A stretch of DNA of 64,000 nucleotides from Amycolatopsis circi (GCF_003385235.1 NZ_PQIA01000021.1:33901-97900), one strand, 5' to 3'; positions 34,824 through 45,119 are shown, numbered from the stretch's first letter. Translations and numbers: made by a program. The notes: generated by a model from the sequence alone, not told the origin.

Positions 34824-35663
34824 CTACTTGTAGACCTGCATGTCGGGGTTGAGCCCGAGCAGGATCGTGGTGAACACGTAGTTGAAGATCCAGATGGCGG
34901 CGAACGCGATGACGACCGCCTGGTTCACCGCGCGGCCGACCCCGATCGGGCCGCCTTCGGCGTGGATTCCCTTGTAGCAGCAGACAACCCCGATCAGCAG
35001 GCCGAAGATCGTCGTCTTCACCACGCTGCCCCACACGTCCGTGGTGGTCGCGTTCGCGAAGAAGTTGTCGAGGAAGGCGCTGCTGTTCGCGCCCAGCACC
35101 CACACCGACGCGATGTACCCGCCGAGAACGCCGAACACCAAGGCGACGAGATCGAGCAAACCGGTCATGAAGGTGACTGCCAGCACCCGCGGCAGGATCA
35201 GCGTCCGGATCGGGTCGACGCCGAGGACCTCCATGGCGTCGATTTCCTCCCGGATCCGGCGGGCGCCGAGGTCCGCCGTCATCGCGGTGCCCATGACGCC
35301 GGCCACGACCATCGCGTTGATCCACGGGGCGAACTCCCGGACGCTGGCCATGATGAAGAACGACCCGAGCCGTTCCGGGATGCCGAAGAGCAGGAACAGG
35401 TTGCCGCCCTGCAGACCCGGCGCGCCGAAGCCGAACGCCGTGCAGGACACGATCATCGGGATCCAGCAGAGCTTGAGGATCTGGAACATCTGGTCGCGGA
35501 CCTCGCCCCAGTACCCCACCGGATGCCGGACAGCGCGGTAGAAGACGTCTCCCGCGAGCTGCACCATCTCACCGGCTTCGGAGAGCGGCCGCTGCACGCT
35601 CTTGGCCCACTTCGGCAGCTTCAGCCGCCGGGCGCGGGGCTCCGTGTGCGCGAGGGCACTCAC
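34824..35663 (-). CDS. yrbEA: YrbEA, MlaE-type ABC permease
   Basis: 279 residues from GTG 35663, which overlaps the preceding stop (GTGA) and has AGGAGG about 10 bp upstream. An in-frame ATG at 35702 lies inside the upstream gene and is less likely. MlaE fold: GEMVQLAGDVFYRAV, five helices, and coupling segment IREEIDAMEVLGVDPIRTLILPRVLA. It is the first of the two permease subunits of the Mce importer. Confidence 0.9.
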   Translation of the reverse strand: MSALAHTEPRARRLKLPKWAKSVQRPLSEAGEMVQLAGDVFYRAVRHPVGYWGEVRDQMFQILKLCWIPMIVSCTAFGFGAPGLQGGNLFLLFGIPERLGSFFIMASVREFAPWINAMVVAGVMGTAMTADLGARRIREEIDAMEVLGVDPIRTLILPRVLAVTFMTGLLDLVALVFGVLGGYIASVWVLGANSSAFLDNFFANATTTDVWGSVVKTTIFGLLIGVVCCYKGIHAEGGPIGVGRAVNQAVVIAFAAIWIFNYVFTTILLGLNPDMQVYK

Positions 35664-36046
35664 GCCTGTCCCTCCTTCTTTCGAAGCCGTTGTGCCGCCC
35701 ACCCGGTGCCCGCACCTACGAAGACCGCGGTGCCGGCCGTCATCGAGATCTGCAGGACGTCGCGACCGGAGGGGGCGAGCAAAACCAGCGGCAGCACGAG
35801 CAAGTACGCCCCGACCGCGGCGAGAATCCCGTGCAGAGGGCCGTTGACCGAGCCTCCGAGCGGCAGCGAAGCCACCGCGAACGCCGCGAGGGCGGTTCCA
35901 GCCAGCACCAGCGTTCCGAGCAACGGCGCACGCTGCGCCAACACCGGCGCGAGCAGTCCGCCGACAACGAGGACGAGAAAACCCCGCCCGCAGCCGCGTA
36001 CGACCGTCACCATGTCGACGGCGTCAAGGCCCTGCGCCCGGTTCAT
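35660..36046 (-). CDS. Four-span membrane protein preceding yrbEA
   Basis: 128 residues from ATG 36046, whose ATGA overlaps the stop of the sigma factor gene; GGAGG is 7 bp upstream. Four hydrophobic helices (FLVLVVGGLLAPVLA; LLGTLVLAGTALAAFAVASL; ILAAVGAYLLVLPLVLLA; ISMTAGTAVFVGAGTGWAA) and a basic C-terminus (QRLRKKEGQA). I do not recognise a family. Tight coupling with an ECF sigma gene would fit an unusual membrane anti-sigma or sensor, but it lacks a cytoplasmic domain large enough to bind sigma. A role as accessory Mce membrane subunit is equally possible. Confidence 0.7.
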   Translation of the reverse strand: MNRAQGLDAVDMVTVVRGCGRGFLVLVVGGLLAPVLAQRAPLLGTLVLAGTALAAFAVASLPLGGSVNGPLHGILAAVGAYLLVLPLVLLAPSGRDVLQISMTAGTAVFVGAGTGWAAQRLRKKEGQA

Positions 36047-36633
36047 CGCCATTCCTCCTTCATCAACGCGGCCAGCCGCCGCACCGCCCGGAACTGGAGC
36101 TGGCGGACAGCCGCGACGTCGCGGTGCAGCGCCTTCGCGGTCTCGGGAACCGAAAACCCTTCGAGAAAGCGGAGAACGACGCACGCCCGCTGGTCGTCGT
36201 TCAGCAGCTGAAGGTTGCGCATCAGGTCGGCGTTCCGGTGCGCCCGGATGACCAGCGACTCGGTGTCGACCGTGTTCGCGCAGGCGTTCTCGACCAGCTC
36301 GTCGCCGACGACGACCGCTCGGGTGTATTTCGCTTTCGCATGGTCGAGCACCAGATTGCGAGCGACGGTGAACAGCAAGGCGCGCACGCTGACGCCGCGG
36401 TCGTGAAACGACGCGGCCCTCGAAAGCACGCGGAGGAACGTCTCGCTCGTCAGATCCTCGACCTGGTTCCGGTCGTGGACCTTGGCGCGGATGTACCGGC
36501 GAACCGAATCGACGTAACGTTCGTAAAGAGTGCCGAACGCCTCCAGCCGCCCGTCGCCTGCGTCGTGCAACAGGTCCCAGCCATCGGAGCGGCTGATGGT
36601 GCCCGGCAGCCTCGCTGCGGCAGCGGTCGTCAT
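36043..36633 (-). CDS. ECF-type RNA polymerase sigma factor
   Basis: 196 residues. Region 2 is FGTLYERYVDSVRRYIRAKVHDRNQVEDLTSETFLRVL, with ARNLVLDHAKAKYTR. Region 4 is LLNDDQRACVVLRFLEGFSVPETAKALHRDVAAVRQLQFRAVRRL, so both DNA-binding domains are present. It is the first gene of the mce operon, and the next gene overlaps its stop. No standard anti-sigma factor (ZAS domain) is adjacent. It could drive its own operon or the neighbouring ACAD and oxidation promoters, but its target promoter motif is not visible. Confidence 0.88.
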   Translation of the reverse strand: MTTAAAARLPGTISRSDGWDLLHDAGDGRLEAFGTLYERYVDSVRRYIRAKVHDRNQVEDLTSETFLRVLSRAASFHDRGVSVRALLFTVARNLVLDHAKAKYTRAVVVGDELVENACANTVDTESLVIRAHRNADLMRNLQLLNDDQRACVVLRFLEGFSVPETAKALHRDVAAVRQLQFRAVRRLAALMKEEWR

Positions 36634-36705
36634 GCTGGTTACCTCCCGATCGACGGCCTTGTCGACGTGCTGGAGGAATGCTGCCCGGTCCGCCGGGGCG
36701 CCACA

Positions 36706-36745
36706 TCTCTCGCAGGGGGGTAGTTCGCCCCTCCATCGGAGGGGT
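36706..36745 (+). promoter_or_regulatory. Shared G/C-rich element, copy 1 (sigma/ACAD divergent region)
   Basis: In the divergent region between the sigma and acyl-CoA dehydrogenase genes, the 35 bp from 36711 to 36745 match 38111-38145 at 29 positions. The invariant core is CCCCTCCATCG followed by AGGGGT, preceded by a G-run and AGTT. The element is a G-run, AGTT, C-run, then a small CCCCTCC/GGAGGGG dyad. It lies 36 bp upstream of the TetR palindrome. Both copies are in promoter regions beside GAF-LuxR genes, so a LuxR activator site is the leading guess. Confidence 0.55.
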
Positions 36746-36780
36746 AGGCACGGGTTTCCGGCCCGATCGCGGCTTCATGA

Positions 36781-36820
36781 AACAGTCAGTATTGACTGTT
36801 TTGCGGACGCGCGCGAGACT
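36781..36820 (+). promoter_or_regulatory. ACAD promoter with TetR-type palindromic operator
   Basis: AACAGTCAGTATTGACTGTT (36781-36800) is an inverted repeat with eight-base arms. It overlaps the -35 TTGACT (36792-36797), followed by a 17-bp spacer and GAGACT (36815-36820). The same palindrome, spacing and a further ~35 bp of leader recur before the enoyl-CoA hydratase at 41212. A shorter form lies before the second LuxR at 40074. The TetR encoded at 39428-40045 is the natural binder. Confidence 0.78.
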
Positions 36821-36861
36821 GGCGCGCGTCCAGGCACCGTCGCCGTCGAGGAGTACCCGCG

Positions 36862-38097
36862 TTGAGCCGATCAGCAGTGAACGAAGTCCCCCGCACCCAA
36901 GACCGGATGTGGCACGACCTCGGCATCCCCGAAGAAATCGCCGCCCTGCGCGCCGAAATGCGGACCGCGGTGGCCGAGCGGCTCGCCCCGTACGCGCGCG
37001 AGATCGGCCGCCGGGAAGAGACCGCCGACAGCTTCCCCTGGAAAGCATTCCGCGGCCTCGCCGAAGCCGGCGCGTTCGCGGTGCCCTTCACCGCCGAATA
37101 CGGCCGCGGCCTCGCCCACCCGCTGCTGGGCACCTGCACCGTGACGGAGGAGATCGCGTATCACAGCAGCAGCATGGCCGGTGTCTACGACGGTCAGTGC
37201 ATCCTCGTCCCCAAGGCGTTGTCGTTCGCCGGCGCGGAACTCCAGGCCCGGCTGCTTCCCGGGTTGATCAGCGGCGACCTCGTATTTTCCTTCGCCACAA
37301 CCGAACCCGACGCGAGCAGCGACCTGTCCGTGGACTCGCTGCGGACCGAAGCGGTGGAGGACGGGGACGGCTTCGTCGTCAACGGGCGGAAGCGCTGGAT
37401 CACCAACAGCGTCGTCGCCGACTGGGTCACCGTGCTCTGCCGCACCGGCAACGGGATGACCATGCTGGCGGTCGATCTCAAGAACAGCGAAGGCGTGCGG
37501 GTCGGCAAGCCGGACCTCAAGATGGGTCACCACGGACAGCTGACCGCCGACATCGTGTTCGAGAATGTCCGCGTCCCCCGGGAAAACGTGCTCGGACAAC
37601 CAGGCAAGGGGCTTTCGGTCGCACTGGCCTGCCTGACCTACGGCCGGATCGGGATCGCGGCCGCCGGAGTCGGCGTCGCCCAGTCCGCCCTCGATCTAGC
37701 CGTCGCCCGGCTGCGCAGCCGGCACCTCTTCGGCAAGCCCCTCGGCGCCATGCAGCACTGGCAGTACCGCCTCGCCGAACGCGCGACCGAACTCGAATGC
37801 GCGCGCACGCTGTACCAGAAAGCGGCCTTGCGGGTCGACGGCGGCGAACGCGCCCCGGAACCCGAAGCCGCGATGGCGAAGGCGTTCGCGACCCGGCTGG
37901 CCGCCGACCTCGCCCGCGACGCGATCCAAATCCACGGCGGCTACGGCTTCGCCCGTGAAGTCGCCGAAACCGGCGAGACCTACCACCTCGAAGAACTCTA
38001 CCGAGACGCGAAGATCCTCGAAATCTTCGAGGGCGCCAACGAAATCCAGCACTGGCTCGTCGCGCGCCAACTGATCGGGCGGGATGTGACGGGCTGA
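36862..38097 (+). CDS. Acyl-CoA dehydrogenase
   Basis: 411 residues from a TTG start 8 bp after GAGGAG. FAD-site FSFATTEPDASSDLS, WITNSVVADWVTVL, and the FAD/tetramer segment ARLRSRHLFGKPLGAMQHWQYRLAE. The C-terminal DAIQIHGGYGFAREV ... YRDAKILEIFEGANEIQ carries the catalytic Glu in FEGANEIQ. It catalyses the alpha,beta-dehydrogenation of an acyl-CoA and likely works with the enoyl-CoA hydratase 4 kb downstream, since both promoters carry the same operator. Confidence 0.92.
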   Translation: MSRSAVNEVPRTQDRMWHDLGIPEEIAALRAEMRTAVAERLAPYAREIGRREETADSFPWKAFRGLAEAGAFAVPFTAEYGRGLAHPLLGTCTVTEEIAYHSSSMAGVYDGQCILVPKALSFAGAELQARLLPGLISGDLVFSFATTEPDASSDLSVDSLRTEAVEDGDGFVVNGRKRWITNSVVADWVTVLCRTGNGMTMLAVDLKNSEGVRVGKPDLKMGHHGQLTADIVFENVRVPRENVLGQPGKGLSVALACLTYGRIGIAAAGVGVAQSALDLAVARLRSRHLFGKPLGAMQHWQYRLAERATELECARTLYQKAALRVDGGERAPEPEAAMAKAFATRLAADLARDAIQIHGGYGFAREVAETGETYHLEELYRDAKILEIFEGANEIQHWLVARQLIGRDVTG

Positions 38098-38103
38098 CGC
38101 TCG

Positions 38104-38145
38104 CCTCTCCCCCAGGGAGGCAGTTTCCCCCTCCATCGAAGGGGT
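38104..38145 (+). promoter_or_regulatory. Shared G/C-rich element, copy 2 (upstream of first GAF-LuxR)
   Basis: The 35 bp 38111-38145 repeat 36711-36745 with six mismatches, on the same strand and offset by exactly 1400 bp. It starts 14 bp after the ACAD stop codon and ends 68 bp before the chosen start of the first GAF-LuxR gene. It would serve as an activator site for the LuxR promoter, perhaps autoregulatory. Confidence 0.55.
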
Positions 38146-38213
38146 TTTACGTGACCGCGGGGACTGACCGTGCCTACAGTCTGCCGCAGTTCAAAGGTGA
38201 AGGGAGGCTCGTG

Positions 38214-39422
38214 GTGGCTGCCGAAGGCACCAGGCACGACGACGACCGCGCACGACCGGTCATGGACCACGTTTACGAACTGTCCATTTCGGAATCGGCG
38301 CGCGACGACGTGCTCGCCGTGCTCGAGAAGGCACGGACCCTGCTCACGGCCGGGCGTTCGCCCTCTCCTGCGGAGGTCAGCGATCTCCCGGCCGCGGCCA
38401 CCGCTCTCGACCTGGTCTGGCGCGACGTACGCGCGTTCGCCCTCGGCGACCGCGCCGCGGCCGACCGGATCGGCGATGCCGAGGACCTGGTTCCGTTCCT
38501 CCTGAAGGTGAAAGAAAGCGAAGACAGCGTCCAGCGGGAACGGGCGGCCCGGCAGTCCTCGACGTTGCGCAATGTCCAGGCCGCGCTGAGCCGCTTCCAG
38601 CAAAGCGACACCGTCTCCGGGATCATCGCGGCCACGCCCGCGATCGTGTGCAGCCTCGGTTTCGACCGGGCGATCGTCTCGCGCATCCACGAGTCGATGT
38701 GGGTGACCGAGGCAGTCCATGTGGAAGGCGACACGGAATGGGCGGAGAAGATCCTCGAGGTGGGGCGAACCCATCCCGAACGGCTCGTGCCCCAACTGTT
38801 CGAGACGGAGATCGTACGTCGGCGACGCGCGCTGCGCGTGACGAATGTGCAGGCCGACCCCCGAGTCCACCGTGCGGTGGCCGACGCCTCGGGTTCGCGG
38901 AGCTACGTCGCCGCGCCGATCATGCCCCGCGCCCAGGTGATCGGCTTCCTGCACGCCGACCGCTACTTCCACCGAGGCGAACTCAGCGACTTCGACCGGG
39001 ACGTGCTGGCGATCTTCGGAGAGGGATTCGGCTACGCGCTGGAGCGCGCGATCATCGTCGAACGGCTCGCGCAGATGCGGGCGTCGGTCCTCCGCCACAG
39101 CGAGGGGCTCGCGTCCATCATGGACGACGACTGGGGAGCCGGGCCGACGTTCGGCGACTCACCACGCGAGCCGGCGCGACCGGCCCCCGCGCAGAGCGAC
39201 GACTGGCCTTCCGATTCGCGGCTGACGAGACGCGAGGTGGACGTGCTGAAGCTGATGGCGGCTGGCGACACGAACGCCCGGATCGCCTCGAAACTGATCA
39301 TCTCCGAGGGCACGGTCAAGTCGCACGTGAAGCACATCCTGCGCAAGCTCTGCGCGGCTAACCGCGCTGAGGCGGTCTCGATCTGGGTCAACGGCGAGCG
39401 GTCTGTTCCGGCGCCACGCTGA
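38214..39422 (+). CDS. GAF-domain LuxR-family transcriptional regulator (first paralogue)
   Basis: 402 residues from GTG 38214 (alternative GTG 38211) with AGGGAGG just upstream; a further GTG at 38151 lacks a ribosome binding site. Middle GAF-like sensor domain (VCSLGFDRAIVSRIHESMWVTEAVHVEG ... SYVAAPIMPRAQVIGFLHADRYF). C-terminal LuxR HTH is LTRREVDVLKLMAAGDTNARIASKLIISEGTVKSHVKHILRKL. It is highly similar to the protein at 40127, especially through GAF and HTH. Likely activator of the lipid-utilisation genes. Confidence 0.9.
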   Translation: MAAEGTRHDDDRARPVMDHVYELSISESARDDVLAVLEKARTLLTAGRSPSPAEVSDLPAAATALDLVWRDVRAFALGDRAAADRIGDAEDLVPFLLKVKESEDSVQRERAARQSSTLRNVQAALSRFQQSDTVSGIIAATPAIVCSLGFDRAIVSRIHESMWVTEAVHVEGDTEWAEKILEVGRTHPERLVPQLFETEIVRRRRALRVTNVQADPRVHRAVADASGSRSYVAAPIMPRAQVIGFLHADRYFHRGELSDFDRDVLAIFGEGFGYALERAIIVERLAQMRASVLRHSEGLASIMDDDWGAGPTFGDSPREPARPAPAQSDDWPSDSRLTRREVDVLKLMAAGDTNARIASKLIISEGTVKSHVKHILRKLCAANRAEAVSIWVNGERSVPAPR

Positions 39423-39427
39423 GCGCG

Positions 39428-40045
39428 TCACTCGGCCAGCATCGCCTTGGCCATCGCCTTCCACTGGCCGAGGTGATGGTCCCCGGCCGGGTCGCGGGGG
39501 TCGAACGAGTAGGTGAGCGCCACCCCGCGCATGCTGGTCAGCAGCAGTTCGCGTACCTGGGAATACTGCGCCTTCTTGACGTACGCCGCACCGAACATCT
39601 GGTCCACCACGGACCTGATGGCCGTGTACAGGCTCCGCTCGGCCGGTTCGAGAGCCGCCTGGATTCCCGGGTTGTGCCGCGCCGCGATCCACAGTTCCAT
39701 GGCAGCCCAGAAGTACGGTTGCTGATAGGTCGTCCACATCAGCTCGACAGCCTGGTCGATGCGTTTACGGGTGCTGGGCCCGGCGGTGATCTCGGCCGTC
39801 GACTGCATCGCCATCTCCGCCACCCGCGCGGCCGCCAGGTGCTGAGCGGCCGCGACGAGCAGAGCGTCGCGCGACGGGAAATGGTGCAGCAACCGTCCCC
39901 GGGACACCCCGGCGCGAGCTTGCACCTCGAGCGTCGTCGCACCCTGGTATCCGGATTCCACCAGGCATTCGACGGCGGCGTCGAGGATCTTGGCCAGGCT
40001 CTCCGACGTCCGCCGGGCCCGTTTCGTCGTTGCGGTTGCTGCCAC
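39428..40045 (-). CDS. TetR-family repressor of the lipid-utilisation module
   Basis: 205 residues. HTH: SLAKILDAAVECLVESGYQGATTLEVQARAGVSRGRLLHHFPSRDALL (residues ~15-62). The C-terminal effector domain includes VELMWTTYQQPYFWAAMELWIAARHNPGIQAAL. It is transcribed divergently from the second LuxR and convergently with the first. A palindrome sits 29 bp upstream of its start. Two more copies lie at the ACAD and ECH promoters, defining a local regulon. The ligand is unknown, probably an acyl-CoA or pathway acid. Confidence 0.9.
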   Translation of the reverse strand: MAATATTKRARRTSESLAKILDAAVECLVESGYQGATTLEVQARAGVSRGRLLHHFPSRDALLVAAAQHLAAARVAEMAMQSTAEITAGPSTRKRIDQAVELMWTTYQQPYFWAAMELWIAARHNPGIQAALEPAERSLYTAIRSVVDQMFGAAYVKKAQYSQVRELLLTSMRGVALTYSFDPRDPAGDHHLGQWKAMAKAMLAE

Positions 40046-40070
40046 CCGGCCAGCCTACCCCGCTGCCCCA

Positions 40071-40098
40071 TGGACAAGTCAGCGCTGACTGTTATACT
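40071..40098 (+). promoter_or_regulatory. Second GAF-LuxR promoter with TetR-type operator
   Basis: TGGACA (40071-40076), 16 bp and TATACT (40093-40098) form a good promoter towards the second LuxR. The operator, AGTCAGCGCTGACT at 40077-40090, is a perfect 14-bp palindrome inside the spacer. Extended, it aligns with the 20-mers at 36781 and 41212. Being between divergent genes, it can control both the TetR and the LuxR. Confidence 0.78.
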
Positions 40099-40126
40099 GC
40101 GCCGAATGGCCCAAAGGAGGGCTGCC

Positions 40127-41206
40127 GTGACCACCACACCGAAGGCCGCGGGCTCGGTTCCGGACGAACTGCTCGCAGCACTGGAGAACGCGGAACGAGT
40201 GCTGGATCCGCGCCGCGCGCCCGACGCGGCCCAGATCGAACATCTTCCCGACGGAACGTCCGCACTGGACCAGGTCTGGAACGCCGTCCGAGCGGGCGCG
40301 CGCGGCGAGCGTTCGTCCTTAAGCGGCAGCGGCGATCTGCTTTCCCTTGCCGTACGGGCGAAAGACGTCGAAGACCGGGTCCGCCGCGACGAAGACCTCC
40401 GGCGATCGACGGCACTCAGCTCCGTGCGCACCGCCTTGGGCTGTTTCCAGAGTACGAGATCGGTGCCGGAACTGATCTCGGCCGCACCGGCGGCGGTCTG
40501 CGAACTCGGCTTCGACCGGGCGATCTTCTCGCGAATCTACGAGGCGATGTGGGTGACCGAAACCGTGCACGTCGGCGGCGACGAGAACTGGGCCCACGAG
40601 ATCCTCGAAGCCGGGCGCGAGCACCCGGAAGCCCTCACCCCGAAACTGCACGAAACCGAGATCGTCCGGCGCAGGCGCGCGATCGTCGTCCGCGACGTCC
40701 AGGAAAACCCGCGGGTCCACCAAGCCGTGGCCCAGTCGTCGAAATCAGCCACCTACGTCGCCGCACCGGTGATGCCGAAGAACCAGGTGATCGGCTTCCT
40801 GCACGCCGACCGCTACTTCCATCCCGGCCCGCTGGCCGAGCTCGACCGCGAACTGCTTTCGGTGTTCTCCGACGGATTCGGGTACGCCCTGGAACGCGCG
40901 ATCCTGCTGGACAAACTCGCCCAGCTGCGCGAATCCCTCGTCGAGCACACCGAAGGCTTCCCCGCTTCGATCCGCGAGACCGCACACGCAGCCCCGCGCG
41001 CTTGCCCACGCACAGAATCCTCGCTGACCCGGCGCGAAGCGGAGATCTTGAGCTACATGGCCGACGGGCAGACGAACGGCCGCATCGCCGCCCGCTTGGT
41101 GATCTCCGAAGGAACCGTGAAGTCGCACGTGAAACACATCCTGCGCAAGCTCGGCGCGGCCAACCGCGCCGAGGCGGTCTCGATCTGGCTGACCCGGCGA
41201 AGGTGA
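40127..41206 (+). CDS. GAF-domain LuxR-family transcriptional regulator (second paralogue)
   Basis: 359 residues from GTG 40127, 7 bp after AGGAGG. N-terminal helical region, GAF-like domain (VCELGFDRAIFSRIYEAMWVTETVHVGG ... TYVAAPVMPKNQVIGFLHADRYFHPG) and HTH (LTRREAEILSYMADGQTNGRIAARLVISEGTVKSHVKHILRKL). About 40 residues shorter than its paralogue, mainly in the N-terminus and linker. The two regulators flank the TetR gene and probably arose by tandem duplication. The TetR palindrome lies in its promoter. Confidence 0.9.
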   Translation: MTTTPKAAGSVPDELLAALENAERVLDPRRAPDAAQIEHLPDGTSALDQVWNAVRAGARGERSSLSGSGDLLSLAVRAKDVEDRVRRDEDLRRSTALSSVRTALGCFQSTRSVPELISAAPAAVCELGFDRAIFSRIYEAMWVTETVHVGGDENWAHEILEAGREHPEALTPKLHETEIVRRRRAIVVRDVQENPRVHQAVAQSSKSATYVAAPVMPKNQVIGFLHADRYFHPGPLAELDRELLSVFSDGFGYALERAILLDKLAQLRESLVEHTEGFPASIRETAHAAPRACPRTESSLTRREAEILSYMADGQTNGRIAARLVISEGTVKSHVKHILRKLGAANRAEAVSIWLTRRR

Positions 41207-41211
41207 TCTGC

Positions 41212-41251
41212 AACAGTCAGCATTGACTGTTTTGAGGTTGTCGGCGAGACT
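41212..41251 (+). promoter_or_regulatory. Enoyl-CoA hydratase promoter with TetR-type operator
   Basis: AACAGTCAGCATTGACTGTT (41212-41231) differs from the ACAD operator by one base. TTGACT (41223-41228), 17 bp and GAGACT (41246-41251) follow. The next ~35 bp (starting GGC and containing GTCCAGGCGCCGTCGCC TTCGAGGAG) also match the ACAD leader closely. It begins 6 bp after the LuxR stop, so the ECH has its own regulated promoter. Confidence 0.78.
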
Positions 41252-41291
41252 GGCCGAAGTCCAGGCGCCGTCGCCTTCGAGGAGCATGCTC

Positions 41292-42104
41292 GTGCAGCAA
41301 TCACCCGGCAACAACGTGACCCTCGACGTGGTCGGAGACGTCGCCCGGATCGCCTTCGCGCGACCAGAACGAGGAAACGCGATCGACCTGGTCACCGCGC
41401 AGGAATTGCGCGCCGCGATCGCCAGCCTGGGCACCGGAGCCAGCCTCGGCGCAGTCGTCCTCCACGGTGAGGGCAAGAACTTCTGCGTCGGCGGCGACCT
41501 GCAGTCGTTCGCCGAGGCCGCCGACCCTCGTAGCTTTCTCTCCGAACTGGCCGCCACCGCACACGAAGCGCTGCTCGGTCTCCACGCGCTCCAAGCCCCG
41601 GTGATCACCGCCGTCCACGGAGCATGCGCCGGGGCAGGAATCGGCTTCGCACTGGCAGGCGACATTGTCCTCGCCTCGCACGACGTCCGATTCCGCGTCG
41701 CATACACAGGTGCCGGCCTGTCTCCGGATTGCGGAGTCTCGTGGTCCCTCACCCGGACACTGGGTCCCGCGCGCGCCGCCGACCTGATCCTGACGAACCG
41801 GATGGTCGACGCCGAGCAGGCGGAACGCTACGGCCTTGTGAGCCGCGTCAGCACCGGCGATGCCCTCACCGACGCGCTCGCCCTCGCCGAAACACTCGCG
41901 ACAGGCCCGCGCGGCGCGTTCGCCAAGTCGGTACGGCTGGTTCGCGAGGCACAGGAAGCTCCACTGCCCCAGCATCTGGACGCTGAAGCAGCGGGGATCG
42001 CCGCGCTCGTGGAAACGGCCGAGGGTCAAGAAGGGATCCGGGCGTTCCTGGAGCATCGCCGTCCGGCCTTTGCCGAGACCCGGGCCGCGCAACCCGCCCG
42101 ATAG
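41292..42104 (+). CDS. Enoyl-CoA hydratase/isomerase (PaaG-like)
   Basis: 270 residues from GTG 41292, 7 bp after GAGGAG; ATG 41286 is too near the ribosome binding site. Crotonase fold: KNFCVGGDLQSF (oxyanion hole 1), HGACAGAGIGFALAGDIVLAS (oxyanion hole 2), and YTGAGLSPDCGVSWSLTRTLG. The last motif has Asp in the position of PaaG-type isomerases rather than the Glu of classic hydratases. It would hydrate or isomerise the enoyl-CoA made by the ACAD. The C-terminus (HRRPAFAET) is complete. Confidence 0.9.
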   Translation: MQQSPGNNVTLDVVGDVARIAFARPERGNAIDLVTAQELRAAIASLGTGASLGAVVLHGEGKNFCVGGDLQSFAEAADPRSFLSELAATAHEALLGLHALQAPVITAVHGACAGAGIGFALAGDIVLASHDVRFRVAYTGAGLSPDCGVSWSLTRTLGPARAADLILTNRMVDAEQAERYGLVSRVSTGDALTDALALAETLATGPRGAFAKSVRLVREAQEAPLPQHLDAEAAGIAALVETAEGQEGIRAFLEHRRPAFAETRAAQPAR

Positions 42105-42366
42105 CCAGCCGGTATCTCGCCAGGCTCCAGACCTTGGTCAAGTCGCGCCCTCGGCAGCAACCTCTGACGCTGCTCAATACAGAGCAAAGCAGCAACGTTG
42201 AGTCCTCGCCGCATGCGGAGCAAGGCCCCTGCCAACTCGACGACGGAACTACGCTGCAACTCACGCACGACACGATGACCGCAACTGCGTCCGGTGCTGC
42301 ATCACCGGACGCGGACGGCAGCCCTGTCCTGGTCGAAAATGTCGTCATCGGCTGTGAACTGGGGAT

Positions 42367-44790
<2,424 letters not shown>

Positions 44791-45119
44791 GAACACCTTC
44801 GAATGCGATCGGTAAGAGGCCGGTAATGGGACCGTAGGCACTCTTCTTAACCCTGTCAATCCGATTCCCCGAAACCGTTCGTGGCGATGCGAGGACATAT
44901 TAAGGAATTCTTGTCAACTTCGGCTCGAGGGCATACTTTCGAATCCTCGTCAATTTTCTCCTGGGGCATTGTTCGCCCATGCCTGTCAATCCTGCAATAA
45001 TGTGAAGCAGCTCATTGATTTCTCTCCGCAGTGCGGGCTGCGCCACCCCGCCCGCTGCACGACCAGGGTGTCCGCGAGGGAACCCTGAGAGAGTCTGATT
45101 CTGACCTGTTTCCCGGAAG
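44791..45119. other. Intergenic region upstream of the DHA2 exporter
   Basis: About 330 bp, lower in G+C than its surroundings and without a gene. It should carry the exporter's promoter; no clear operator dyad was found. Confidence 0.3.
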
